Notes: generated from the letters alone by a model not told the origin. A stretch of 64,000 nucleotides of DNA from Syngnathus acus (GCF_901709675.1 NC_051091.1:801967-865966); one strand, 5' to 3'. Numbered from the stretch's first letter, positions 47,637-58,930 are shown. Numbers and translations: made by a program.

Positions 47637-50600
47637 ATGGCTGCTCTTTCAGCCTGGTTCTGGAACGAGAAGTTCTGGCTGCCGCACAACGTAACCTGGG
47701 CGGACCTTGCCGACCGGGCTCCCGGGGTGGAGTATCCCAAAGCCAGACACTTGTTGGCTGTTCTCCCGCTGGCTGCGGCGATGTTCGCCGTCAGGATGCT
47801 CTTCGAGAGGTTCGTACTAGGCTTTCATCGATAGCCGTTAGCTGGCTGAAGATGCCCTTGTCACTTTGTCCTCCTCCTCCGAAAATGTTGTATGCTGTTT
47901 CTTTGCTCACATCTTCCACAAGAATTCAAATAGACACATTGGCATAACTTTTCATGACGCTTTAGTCCATTTGAGTGCTAAAACGCCAAATGACACCACC
48001 AAAAGTTCTTCATCCATGTTATGACCCTTGTTTGGGGCCACGCCCCCTTGAATGTGAACAACACCAAGAAATAGGCTAAACCTTCATTTACACATGATAG
48101 ATATTATGGCAGGTTTAGTCACAGAATACTCTGTATTCTGTTGCTATGAAATGCTTAGTCAGTTTGGTTTTGGTTTCCTGGGGCACTTGCATATGCCATG
48201 AAAGAAGTTTCTAAACCATCCCAAAAAGTTTCTGGGCCTTGCCTGACCTTCTCATTGAACGATGAAGACAATATTGTTCATCTGAAATAGCACAGATTGG
48301 AGAGGAACTCGAGGCAGGGAGAAGTGGAGATTGCTTTATGGGAGGATGACATGTGGGCGGAACAACCTTTAGCGCCAAACGGAACATTTGATGTTTGGAC
48401 TCTACTCAAGTCATTTGGTTGCGCTTGAATTGTCCTTCTTTTACTTGGCTCAACTTCTTTTTAATCTTGAGCTATTTTTAAGGCCTTGAATACACAAACG
48501 TCTCCATCTATGCCTTTTCTGTTGCAAAGTTGGGCTCCAGTGTCACATTTGAATTGTTCAAATGGACAGACAGACAGATAGATAGATGGATAGATGGGCC
48601 ATTGGTAGGGAGAAGAGTTCAATTACTATGTACTGTCGCTCAAATCGTTTTTTGACCATGAAGAAAATGCTGATGCACCATATGAAACCGATAATATCCT
48701 GCTTTGTATGGATGATACAGATAAGCGAAAATGAAATGATAAATGATGATTATTACATACTATAAATGATGATGATGCGCACACAATCTCTTTATTCATG
48801 GTGGAATGGCAAGTCACAGGAATTCCTTCCCTCGGGCGACTGGCGCAAAAACGTGTTTGGCTTTGATATGGTATGTGAGTGAAGCTTGTTGTGCTTCAAT
48901 AAAAAGAGAGTTGAGCCGCGTCGCGAATACAAATGACTGGTTTCATCTAAAATGATGATTTTTGTATTTCCTTTTCACACATTTACCTGCTGTCAAAAAA
49001 ATGACAGGTACTGTCCCATGAAAAGATGGAATCAAATATTGACGTGAGTTGCTTTGCTGAATATGCATGCTCCTTCCTTCCAAGTGCTCCCAACATTGAT
49101 ATGTCGCTCGGTGTGCTTTTCACCAACCTCTTCTTAACAATGGTGGAAAACCGAGATCTTGTTAATCTGGCTGCAGGAAGGAGACAATGAAGAGTGCAGA
49201 AGATGAGAAGGGTGAATAATGCGCTGCTTACGTCACACCAAGGCTTGTTCTTCCAGCTTGCCTTTCTTGTCCCCTCGCCTCTGCTCTGCTCTGCTCGCTC
49301 TTGCTCAATAGCCCAACAACCAAAAGAAAAACTCTTAGCATAGCTGGCCAGTGTTTATCTTGCACTTCTTTGTGTGGAATTCAAGGTTTTAAGCAGAAGA
49401 TGCTGTTGAAGAAACCACAGGAATGCCTTTTGTTGAACTTCCTCTAATAATTGACTGGGGTCTTTTTGGTTGATATTCCAACTATGTCTTATCATGATAT
49501 CAGACAATTATCTTGACCGAGAATGTGGAGCAGGGGTGAGCAATTCACCCAATTTGTAAAGGAGTCACATGACATCCTGGAATAGCTAACCTCAACTTGA
49601 TATTATTTGTAATGGATTGAGAAAAGTATGACTCGTTGCTACATGTGCACCTACGGTATGCATTGTCGTAATTTTAGTTTTTTGACCTCTGACCCTTGCC
49701 ACAGATTTGTTGCCAGTCCATGTGCGAGAAGCTTCCACATTCACCCCAATGTGGTACAAAGAGCTCAGCCCAATGCAGTGCTGGAGAAAGTCTTTCTGTC
49801 CCTTACAAAGGTCTCTTCTCATCATTTTACATCCAGTTGTTTTTGCCACACTACATGTATGTACTTAACGTCCGTCTTTCCTCCGTCAGAATCCCGACGC
49901 GCGCCGTCTGGACGGCTTGTCCAAGCAACTGGACTGGGAAGTGCGCAAGGTGCAGCGCTGGTTCCGCCAACGCAGGAACCAAGACAAACCCAGCACGCAC
50001 GTCAAGTTCTGCGAGAGCATGTAGGTCTACGCAGCATGCGCCCACGTCTTTTTGCCTCCGTCTGGGTTAAGAAGGCAGAAATGTGCAGGGGGAGGGAGGG
50101 AGGGAGGGAGGGCTTGCTGTTTAACCTTGAATTAGACTGAAATGAAAATGAGATTTTTGTCTTTCAATGTGATAGGAATGGCGGTAACATGTCTGTGGAT
50201 TGTCAATTTCAGGTGGAGGTTAACCTTTTATGCATGCATATTTACCTATGGCTTCCAGTTTCTCTGGCAGGTGAGCACACCAGACGGATGTAGTCAAAAA
50301 TCTCAACGTATCATATAAGGGTTTTCTTTTAGGTAAATTACGAGGCTGTAGTGTTATGACTTAGCGTGTGAAATTGCTGGCTGAATGTTTGTGTGTGCTC
50401 TTGCTCATGGTTTAGACCCCTTGGATGTGGGATACACGCCACTGCTGGTATGGTTACCCCCATCAGGTATGTCAAGGAATATTTATGCTCTAATGTAGTG
50501 GATTCATGTTCATCAATCATGTCCTTTCCTTTCTTTTGATATCCAAAGGTGTTGACACCTCCTCTTTACAACTACTACATGACAGAGCTGGCTTTCTACT

Positions 50601-52562
50601 GGTCACTCATGTTCTCCCAGTTCATTGACATAAGAAGGAAGGTGAGATGTGTGCGTGTGTGTGTGTGTGTGTGCGTGTGTGTGTCCACTTGAACAACCTA
50701 AAGAATGTTGAGTTCATCCTGGAAGGTCACATGCTTTGTTTTTTTCTTTCACGTAGGTGGGCACGGGTGCAGCTAGTGCCTGTAACTGTGTGTGTTGTGT
50801 GCATGGGTGTAGCACGAGGGCAGCAGGCTGGCATGTGACTGTGCAAATTCCAGCACAAATTGGCCAAATGTCTCAGCCTCTTTTTGGCTTGACTGCAGGA
50901 CTTCCTGGCCATGCTTGTTCATCACCTGGCGACAGTGCTCCTCATCAGCTTCTCCTATGCCAACAACATGGTGCGGGCGGGAACTCTGGTGATGTGTTTG
51001 CACGACGCTTCCGACATCCTGCTGGAGGTGGTTGACATGGATAGAAAGGCTTACTGAGATCACGAGATATTGCGGCTTTATAGTAGACATTCTTTGTTGT
51101 CAGGCAGCCAAACTGGCCAACTACGCCAAGTATCGGCGTCTGTGCGATCTCCTCTTCATCGTATTTGGTTTGACCTTCTTGGTCACCCGGCTCATCATAT
51201 TTCCAATGAGGTGAGTCTGAAAGTGGTTTGAAAACGTTCAATCGGCAGCAGTGCTTGCGTTGTGTGTCATTTTGCGAGCGATCGCTCTCAATTGCACGCT
51301 ATATATTTCTCTCGTCAAAGTCTGTCCGTCCCGCAACCCAAATGTGCACACATGTTCCATTCAAAATGAACGGTGGACACGGACAGTCCTGGTAAATTGC
51401 CTTTCCGTCAACATGGAGGCTGACGGATAGGAAATGGATGAGCCTGGCCGCCCGCCCGCCCGCCGTAACGTGATCGTGGCGATTCAGTTTCAGTGTTGGA
51501 GAAATGTATACCTGTCCAATGGGGCGGGCTCTGATGACAATCTCCTGCCAGTCACTTTGAGCTGAAAACACAATGAGGTCAAATCATGTTGACTTCATAT
51601 CTATATCTATATATCTATATGTTTTGATGGTGCCGTGCACCGCAGGATCCTGAATTCGTCCATGTTTGAGAGCTGGCTCATCGTGGGTCCCTTCCCGTCG
51701 TGGTGGCTCTTCAACGTGCTGCTGCTGGTGCTGCAGGCTCTGCATCTCATCTGGTTTTACCTCATTGCAGGCATCGCCGTCCAAGGCGTCCTCAAGGGCA
51801 AGGTGGGTCTAAAAGTAGGAAGGAGGCGGCAAGTAACCAAATACTTGAAGCGCTTCTCGGCTCGCTGCACTTGGTTCCATTTGATTTTCTGGACTTGAAT
51901 GAGGACTTCTGCTTTTTTCCCCATTGTGTTTGTTGAAGTATCTTTACATGTACTTTCAACCTCAATGTATTTTTGTGTGTGTGTACGTACGTGCATTTCT
52001 ATGTCGTCTTGTCGTCTCTGCAGAAGCTGTTTGGTTCTGTGGACTGACAGACTCCATCTTTCTTTCTGTTTTTGTGCTTTGAGTGGTCTTTCTCTTCTTC
52101 TTCTTTGCTTCTTTGTGTCCTCTCGCCACGCCTTTTGACGACTTAACACTTCTTTCCATTGTTAGAAGATTTGCGTGCGAAATGTTTTTGATCTTTTCAT
52201 TCCACCGAAACTCAAAAGGCAGCCAAATGGTAACCGGCACGCTACACCATACGATCAAGACTAAATTGGCCGACATTTTTTGCATCGTATGCTGAGCGCA
52301 CGACAACAAATTTGGGTGATCATTTGAATTTGGACTCGCTATAGTCGCCAATTGCAGCATTGATTTGTCGGCTTGCTCTCTCTCTCTCAAGCTGGGCAAC
52401 GACGTGCGTAGCGACGTGGAAAGCAGCTCCGAGGACGAGTCGGCGACGGCGGGGGACCAAAGCAGGACCAAGATGACCATGCACGTGCAAAAGGTTGAAA
52501 ACGGCACCAACGGACACTGTGCTGGCACCAGAAGCAGACCACACGCCGCCACGCTCACGTGA
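47637..52562 (+). CDS. cers5: Ceramide synthase 5, 10 exons
   Basis: ER multi-pass N-acyltransferase that joins fatty acyl-CoA (C16 preferred in mammals) to sphingoid bases to make (dihydro)ceramide. Exons: 47637-47809, 49705-49810, 49890-50020, 50213-50270, 50416-50466, 50549-50641, 50899-51027, 51104-51210, 51646-51802, 52392-52562; phases agree, 391 aa (human CERS5 392). Seen: N-terminal [10 protein letters not shown], a homeobox-like domain with [23 protein letters not shown] domain with the Lag1p motif and catalytic H212-H213 ([35 protein letters not shown]), and an acidic C-tail [11 protein letters not shown] like the CK2-phosphorylated tails of this family. CERS6 is the closest alternative; WADL and the length favour CERS5. 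Exon 10 uses a CTCAAG acceptor; a better-looking acceptor lies at 52021-52023. Confidence 0.94.
47810..49704 (+). other. cers5: cers5 intron 1
   Basis: 1.9 kb without a recognisable gene or clear element; short GACA/GATA runs near 48565-48595. Confidence 0.6.
52024..52047 (+). other. Possible alternative terminal exon of cers5
   Basis: After a strong pyrimidine tract and CTGCAG acceptor the frame continues in phase 0 for KLFGSVD and then TGA. Used as a last exon it would replace the acidic tail. No transcript evidence. Confidence 0.2.
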
Positions 52563-53413
52563 CCTCATTAATCTTGCTTTTTGTTTTACGGCCAGATGAA
52601 GTCCATTAACGGCTCACACTGGATCTTATTGTTGATTTGTCATATGAGGCAAAGCACCCCATTCCAATGACTTTAATGTACTACACTGTGCAACTTTCTT
52701 GTTTACTTCCTGTGAGAATAGGAATGGATTTGTCACTGTTTCTAAAGCTGTATTGAGCCAAGCAAGGCACACTGCCAAACCAAAATGTCACAAAAGATGT
52801 TGATAATGCCAGACTTGGTCGGCCTCTACTCAGAGATGGCAAATCCAGGTTCAGAGAAGTAAATACCGTGCCACACTTTGGCTTCCGACGCAGAGCAAAA
52901 AAGACAAACCGTGGCAGGCTATTTTCTTCATGGAGCCGGATCTGCCATATCTGCTCCACATTACACGCACGTATTTCCGGCTACATTTGTGACTACAAAT
53001 GACCATTTTGTGCAAACATACTGTATGCAGAAACCAAGATCTCATCCCAACTGTGGCCCTATATAGTTGTACACAAAGCTATGACACTCTTCTGTTGTAC
53101 GAATGAAACCAGGTGCATACACAGGTTAATATTACCTTCTGCCACCTAGTGGAAGTACATTTAATTCTTTAGTCCTTTTGTCTCTGGCATAGCTACATGA
53201 ATGAAAGTACATTATTTATAGTAAATAAACACATTTCAAACCATTTCAATGAGATTGGATCATTTCCCACAATGCAGTGGTTGGGAACCGCTGCACGAAG
53301 ACCAAACGATTAGTTATCATCGTTCCTTGTCGAAGATTTCATTTCACACCGACAACTCCAGCATACAAACTCGTGTTCAAATGTCCCATTGGGGGTGGAG
53401 GGATTACAGTCCA
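52563..53413. other. cers5 3' UTR, convergent with cox14
   Basis: Non-coding. AATAAA at 53224-53229 is a likely cers5 polyadenylation signal. It is only about 185 bases from the cox14 stop codon, so the two 3' ends probably abut or overlap. Confidence 0.6.
53224..53229 (+). terminator. cers5: cers5 polyadenylation signal
   Basis: AATAAA 662 bases after the cers5 stop. Confidence 0.5.
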
Positions 53414-53590
53414 TCAGTCTTTTATCATCTCTGGATCCTGGTTTTCGGCAGCCATTTTGAGTTCCTTTTGCCTCTGCATAAAGCGGTAGCCCCGCATGGT
53501 GCACAGGTAGCCACCGTAGAGAGTCAGCAACATCATGGAGGCCGAAAAGGCCCGGTAGCCCATGTTGGCCAGATGCTTTCCAGTAACCAT
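53414..53590 (-). CDS. cox14: Cytochrome c oxidase assembly factor COX14, single coding exon
   Basis: Small inner-mitochondrial-membrane protein that binds newly made COX1 during complex IV assembly. The 58-codon frame starts MVTGKHLANMGYRAFSASMM, has one membrane segment with LLTLYGGYLC at residues 21-30, then MRGYRFMQRQKELKMAAENQ and an acidic end. Human COX14 (57 aa) has the same plan: MPTGKQLADIGYKTFSTSMM and LLTVYGGYLCSVRVY. The ATG is a good Kozak match (GTCACCATGG). An acceptor-like AAACAAG lies just upstream and a CAG|GTGAG donor on the minus strand at 54236/54235 could end a 5' UTR exon. The gene runs opposite to cers5, end to end. Confidence 0.93.
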   Translation of the reverse strand: MVTGKHLANMGYRAFSASMMLLTLYGGYLCTMRGYRFMQRQKELKMAAENQDPEMIKD

Positions 53591-53917
53591 GGTGACAGCC
53601 TTGTTTTGAAGGAGAAAGTACAGATTTTCACTTCACAAGCTACTAACTCAATCTCAATTAGTTCACTGCATAGAAATGAGCATTTTTCACATTTCTAAAT
53701 ATTAGAATAATCCCTTGCTATTTACATACTATAATCGGACAATTAAAAAGTGACCAATATTGCAAATCGATCCTTACTTTTCAAGAGAGAGAGAATATCT
53801 TTTATTTGTCATTATACATAGTATAACGAGATTGGAGCTGCCCAACAGCGCAAAATAAAAACAAAGTATATAGAAAAAAATTAAGTATAGAAAAATCTGA
53901 TAGATGTTAAACTAGAG

Positions 53918-53918
<1 letters not shown>

Positions 53919-53975
<57 letters not shown>
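53919..53975. repeat. (GATA)n microsatellite
   Basis: About 14 GATA units. Confidence 0.95.
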
Positions 53976-53976
<1 letters not shown>

Positions 53977-54960
53977 ATGTAAACAAGGTTGCAAAGTGAC
54001 AAATGCACAGTTATAGTGACCAAAGCATAAATATATTGAACGTAGAAGGAATTGTTATTGGTAAAGAGAAATTTAAGAGCTAATTAAAGTTCATTAATCT
54101 TTTGTCTTACTGAGATAAGTGCAAGATAACCAATGTGTCAATGTACAAGAGTGACGTTTTCTAATGATTAACATGCAAACAAGTGATCGCGTAATGGGAG
54201 TCTAGCTCGAAATCCAATGCTACTGACGTCCTCACCTGACTTTTCTTCACAATGTTGTAAGTAGTACGTTTGTGGTCCTCAATGTCAGCACGGTTAGCAT
54301 AAATGCTAAGACACAATTTCGTAAGCTACGGAAGGCGAGAAGGTCGGATACTTGTTCACCGCTTCATTTTGTCCGTACACAAACAGCGCTATGTGATACT
54401 GCTTTCCTCGAGTTTATTATCTTAAATTTACTATGTCCGTGCTATGTATTTAGAAAATCTCACGTCTACTGCTCAAGAGTGTGGTAATTACAGACACAGA
54501 TATTTTAATGTTAATCATCAGGATAACAGTATTGTTGTTGAGATACGCTCTCAATGTCTCAGTGAAGACAACTGTGTTATTCAAGTGGGCGTGTTTAATA
54601 AAAAGCCTTCCTGCATGCTAGTGATGTGCATTTCAGTTCTTTTAAGTGAACCGAATCGTTAGAATCGGTTTACTCAAAAGATTTGTTCAAACGGATCGTT
54701 CAACGAATCGTCCCCCCCACCCACACACTGAACCTTTTTTTTTTTTTAAACCTCAATAACACACACAACTAAGCAATACACGAGACAAAAAACAATCAAG
54801 TAAACACGGTAATGTCGAGAACGGCAACGCACACATTTTTCTCTATATTACAACATCCCGTGGGAACAACATATACATCAAACAATACAACTACCCCCCC
54901 CCCCCAAATATAATAATAATAATAATTGGCTCGGGTAATTCACACATTTCTTTCTACACG

Positions 54961-55086
54961 AGTGTTGGCTCGTGAGTGAACGATTCGTTCAAAAGACCAA
55001 CTCTTTTCAGTGAACGAGAGTGAACGAATCACTTTAGGAAGTGATCCGTCCATTTTGAACGGATCGTACACTCACGAGCCAACACT
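54961..55086. mobile_element. MITE with 30-bp terminal inverted repeats
   Basis: The first 30 bases, starting AGTGTTGGCTCGTGAGTG, are the reverse complement of the last 30 with two mismatches. The interior carries GAACGATTCGTTC-like palindromic motifs. I see no target duplication, so it may be part of a larger nested hAT-type element that begins near 54620. Confidence 0.7.
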
Positions 55087-55111
55087 ATATTGCATGCTGG
55101 TCACACACACT

Positions 55112-55463
55112 ATTCACTGCAACTACTGCGGCAACAGCTAGTAGGTAGGGCTGTTGCCGCAGTAGTTGCAGTGAATGAATGATGTGCAAACAGAGTTGAT
55201 CGTGCTCCTCGTCTTTCTATATTTTCTTACACTGAGTTCGGTGCAATTGGGTTTTTCACAAGTACCTGCTGCTGTATGGCGACTCTGCCAACAACTACTG
55301 CGGCAACAGCTAGTAGGTAGGGCTGTTGCCGCAGTAGTTGCAGTGAATGAATGATGTGCAAACAGAGTTGATCGTGCTCCTCGTCTTTCTATATTTTCTT
55401 ACACTGAGTTCGGTGCAATTGGGTTTTTCACAAGTACCTGCTGCTGTATGGCGACTCTGCCAA
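55112..55463. repeat. 172-bp tandem duplication containing a perfect hairpin
   Basis: Copies at 55120-55291 and 55292-55463 are essentially identical. Each starts with an inverted repeat. In copy 1 the arms are 27 bp and perfect (55112-55138 and 55150-55176, 11-base loop TAGTAGGTAGG). In copy 2 they are 19 bp (55292-55310 and 55322-55340). Confidence 0.93.
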
Positions 55464-55720
55464 CAATTGTTTACAACTTTCAACACCATTGTACTTGTTT
55501 CAATGTCACAGGTAAAAATTGAAAGGTGTTAATTTGACGACAAAGCATTGAATACACTTGATAAATGTGTCTTCTTCTCACATATTTTTTTTAAATCAAA
55601 AGTCGGGATGCGTAAATCCTCAAATTAAAAAATACATTTGCTTGATGAAACCGGAAGCTCGAGCATGAAAACAAGCATGGCCGGCAGCATTTGAGCGTCG
55701 CACCAGGCTGTCACTTTGCA

Positions 55721-57404
55721 ATGGCAGCCTGCCCCAACGGCGGTGATGCGAATGAGGACGTCTGCGATCCTGGTGCGGCTCCTTATGGAAACTTTATCAA
55801 TTATTACTCTTTTAACCCACCAGAGAACCGATTAAGTCTGATTCCCCGCACGCTTCTCCGGGATTTAGGTTACAACGACAGCCGTCAAACAACACTGCTG
55901 CTGGACGTGGGCTGCAATTCGGGGGTTTGTCATATAGCATCGTTCAATAATAAAGCAAATCACAATTCGCATCTTATTGAGTGAAATGCTAAACAGTAGG
56001 GGTGTAACGATTCATCGATACACATCGATTAATCGATATAATGCTCTACGATTTGTTGGCATGCCATCGATGCTAAACGTAAACATCGATCTATATCACC
56101 CGTTTTTGACCTCGGACATTAGACGCGACTTTATTTTGAAATCCAGTTCATTGTTGCTTGCTTCCTCTTTCCGGGAGCAGTACGCGGCGTGTTGTGTTGT
56201 GAGCAGAGCAGGCACGTGAAAGGGGAACCGACAACGACGCGGCTCCTGGGCTGGTGCTATGGCTAGTGTCCAAGAAGACGAGGAAATTCGCTCCCCTTTG
56301 GGCTTCAAGTCATTCGTTTGGAAGCACTTTGGATTCCAAAGAAAAGATGGCTCAACGGACAATTAAAATTATTGGAAATAAATAGTTCAGTAATGCACTT
56401 TAAAGTTAATGGTATTACAAAAAAAGAAAGAATATTCATTTTTCTTTACTTATATGAGAAAAAATATAGGAATTTGATCAAGTTCAGTGTTAAAATAAGC
56501 ACTTTGTATACTACAATACTCTTGTAATTTCCCAAATAAAGTTTGCAGTACCTTGTTGATTTTGCGTATGAATTATCAATCAGGATATTGTTCTATATCG
56601 ATCGTAGAGCACTATATCGTGATGTATCGTGAATGAATCACAGCAGGCTTTAAGATATCGGCAAATATCGTATCGTGTTTCTTCGTATCGATGTATCGTG
56701 ACAAAACCCGCGATTTACACCCCTACTAAACAGTGGAAGAGCTTGATCAACTCTATGGAGTAAAAGTAGATGTAATTGTTTATTTTTCCCTCCTCAAATG
56801 TCAGCAATTAAGTGTATGTAGTAAAAGTAGACGTAAATGTTTATTTCCCCCCCCCCCCCTCAAATGTCAGGAACTAAGTGCAGCTCTCTACAAACATCTG
56901 GTGGAGACACCAAGCAGAACCAACGTTCACCTCCTGGGCGTGGACCTGGACGAGACCCTCATTCTGCGAGCCAGAGAGAACAACACTCTCCAGGACGGCA
57001 TCACCTTTGCCCCGCTGGACATCACTGGTGACTGTGTTCCGCTCCGGGAGCACCTGGCCCGACACGGGTGCTCTGTCTTCCACCTGACCCTGTGTCTGGC
57101 CGTCACCATGTGGGTCCACCTGAATCACGGCGACGCCGGCCTGCTGCAGCTCCTCTCCCGCCTGGCCACGTTCAGCCGGCACCTGCTCCTGGAGGCCCAG
57201 CCGTGGAAGTGCTACCGTTCGGCGGCCCGCAGGCTTAGGAAGCTCGGGCGCTCGGATTTTGACCACTTTAAGAACTTGAACGTGCGAGGGGACATGAGCC
57301 AACACGCCAGGGAGCACCTGGAAAAACACTGCGACATGGAGATGGTACGCAGTTTCGGCAGCACCACGTGGGACAGGAAGTTGTTGCTCTTTAAGCGGAA
57401 GTGA
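55721..57404 (+). CDS. bcdin3d: BCDIN3D, RNA 5'-monophosphate methyltransferase, 2 exons
   Basis: SAM-dependent O-methyltransferase of the Bin3 family; the mammalian enzyme methylates the 5'-monophosphate of tRNA-His and some pre-miRNAs. Exons 55721-55924 and 56871-57404, phase 0, 245 aa. Seen: GAAPYGNFINYYSFNPPENRL, SAM motif I LLLDVGCNSG (59-68), acidic LGVDLDETLI for the SAM ribose, MWVHLNHGD, and QPWKCYRSAARRLRKLG, the Bin3 signature also present in human BCDIN3D. It is shorter than human (292 aa), lacking part of the N-terminus and the C-terminal tail. The only intron carries a hAT insertion, and its 3' splice site is duplicated. It converges with ppp4r1. Confidence 0.95.
55997..56725 (+). 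mobile_element. Non-autonomous hAT transposon with 8-bp target duplication
   Basis: The 729-bp element begins TAGGGGTGTAA and ends TTACACCCCTA, perfect inverted termini. It is flanked by the identical 8-mer CTAAACAG at 55989-55996 and 56726-56733, the target-duplication length of hAT elements. Subterminal regions are dense in ATCGAT/GATATCG motifs. It lies in the bcdin3d intron. The perfect duplication suggests a fairly recent insertion. Confidence 0.93.
56259..56366 (+). pseudogene. Remnant of a ZBED-type hAT transposase (start of a BED finger)
   Basis: A 35-codon frame starting MASVQEDEEIRSPLGFKSF continues VWKHFGFQRKDG and stops after STDN. The W-x2-FGF pattern is the first half of a BED zinc finger. 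The Cys/His residues and the whole catalytic domain are missing, so this is an internally deleted derivative of a larger parent. Confidence 0.75.
56760..56880 (+). repeat. About 61-bp tandem duplication across the bcdin3d exon 2 acceptor
   Basis: Copy 1 (56760-56820) and copy 2 (56821-56880) share GTAAAAGTAGA, TTTATTT and CTCAAATGTCAG followed by AA-TTAAGTG or AACTAAGTG. Copy 2 has a longer C-run. Both copies carry a CAG acceptor: 56802-56804 and 56868-56870. The duplicated segment includes the first codons of exon 2. Confidence 0.88.
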
Positions 57405-58930
57405 CTGACAGTGGAAGTGCCAGTCTCCTTCAGTACCACCCAAAAGAACTCAAATGTGTTTTCAAATAAGAAACATAGTATTCGACAGTATTTTACTTCA
57501 TACAATAAAAGCATTAACATAATTAAATGAATTAATTTACCGTATTTTCCACACTATTAGGCGCACTTAAAAAAAGATAAAAAAATTGGAATGCCAAGAG
57601 CATTTAAAAACTTAAACGTGTAATTGAAATATTGAAACAAAACAAACAACGAAATGTAATGTTTTAAAGCTGTAAATGGTTGGATCAGTTTGTCATCTTT
57701 AATTACTTATAGCTGCAAAAAGGCATTAATAAAAAAGTGATAAATTTTTTTTTTTTTTAAAAAGCAAGTTTAATATTTAAAGCTGCAGGTTGTTTAGTCA
57801 TTTTTTTTCTTTCTTTTGCTAAAGGTTATTGTCTGCAAATTTGTGCAGTGAGAAAATGTCACCAAGCTCCGTAAAAGCAGAAAAAAGATTTTCATCATTT
57901 TAATTACAGAGTACTAAAAATAACATTACATAAAATGTCTTTTTGAAAGAAACCATTGAACATTACAAAGGTCTGTAAATTTTGTAAAGTTAGGATATAA
58001 AATCTTTGAACAGTGGTGCATAATTGAGAAGAAAAATAATTTCCAATAAAATGTACAGTATATATTAACTGTTCTACTACGTAAAAAAATGAGATGGACA
58101 ACAAAACACTTGACATACGAGATGAGTCAATTCCGCCATTATCGCCATGTGCACGCACACAATTAGCTCTCAAGTTAAGTCAATGAATGTAATCATTAAA
58201 AAAAAAAAAAGACATTTACAAGGACCGACAAGGGCAACCCAATAATCAAACCCCTCACTACACTGGCCTTGGTTCCATCACATCATACTTTATCCACAGG
58301 TTGTAAAACTGTACACAAAATGGAGGCAAAAGCCTGAAAGGTTGATCGTTCCGCCACAAGGTGGGAAGGGGATGATGAGTCTTTTACGCTACTGTACAAG
58401 CGCTCAATCAGATCCACTGACAGCTCAGGGGAGAGACGCACAAAAAGGGAATTTGGGGGGGGGGGGAATGCTTACAATGTGCTCCAGCCCTTGCGGACCA
58501 TGCTTGTTATCAGCTCACCAGAAGGAGGCCGGCCACTTTCAGGAGGTATTTTGTCGTCACATTTTCTGTTGTTTTGGTAAACGGAGGAGGTGGAAGATGA
58601 GGCGTTTGGGTCCAAAATGGCGGCGTGTAGCTCGAGTCCCCCTGAGTTAGTGCGAGCGTCAAGGCCGACGCCGCCTGCTCCTTCCTTTAAGATGCTCAAA
58701 AAGGAGCAGAGAAATACAAAAACAATCGGCTGAATGCAAAGCTCACAGTTAGCTTTCGAGAGTCAAGCTTGTTAGTGTGGAAGGGAAAACAAACAAACAT
58801 TTGAGTCCCGCTCATTTTCTCCAAACTGCTTTTGTGTGCAGCAGCAGTAGGGTGTGTGCTTGTTTTTTGAAGTAGTTGTGAGGTGAGTCGCTTTGTGTGT
58901 GTGTGCTGGTAAAGGCGGGAGGCCCTGAGG
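57405..58930. other. Convergent 3' ends of bcdin3d and ppp4r1
   Basis: No coding gene. The bcdin3d polyA signal is at 57504. The remainder is AT-rich with A- and T-runs and is probably in part the ppp4r1 3' UTR, read from the minus strand. I could not fix the ppp4r1 polyA site. Confidence 0.55.
57504..57509 (+). terminator. bcdin3d: bcdin3d polyadenylation signal
   Basis: AATAAA 100 bases after the bcdin3d stop. Confidence 0.65.

Larger units (their letters stand above)
53591..55720. other. Divergent interval between cox14 and bcdin3d, repeat-rich
   Basis: 2.1 kb separating two genes transcribed away from each other. It holds a retroposon-like tail (TTTATTTGTCATTATAC near 53800), a GATA microsatellite, a likely cox14 leader exon (around 54236-54300), hAT-like CGAATCGTT-rich sequence (54620-54710), a MITE (54961-55086) and a hairpin tandem duplication (55112-55463). 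No coding gene is seen. Confidence 0.6.

Noticed and set aside
49628-50140. Plus-strand 170-codon ORF in cers5
   Set aside because: It is a different frame running through exon 2, intron and exon 3; the real exons are defined by splice sites and match to ceramide synthase.
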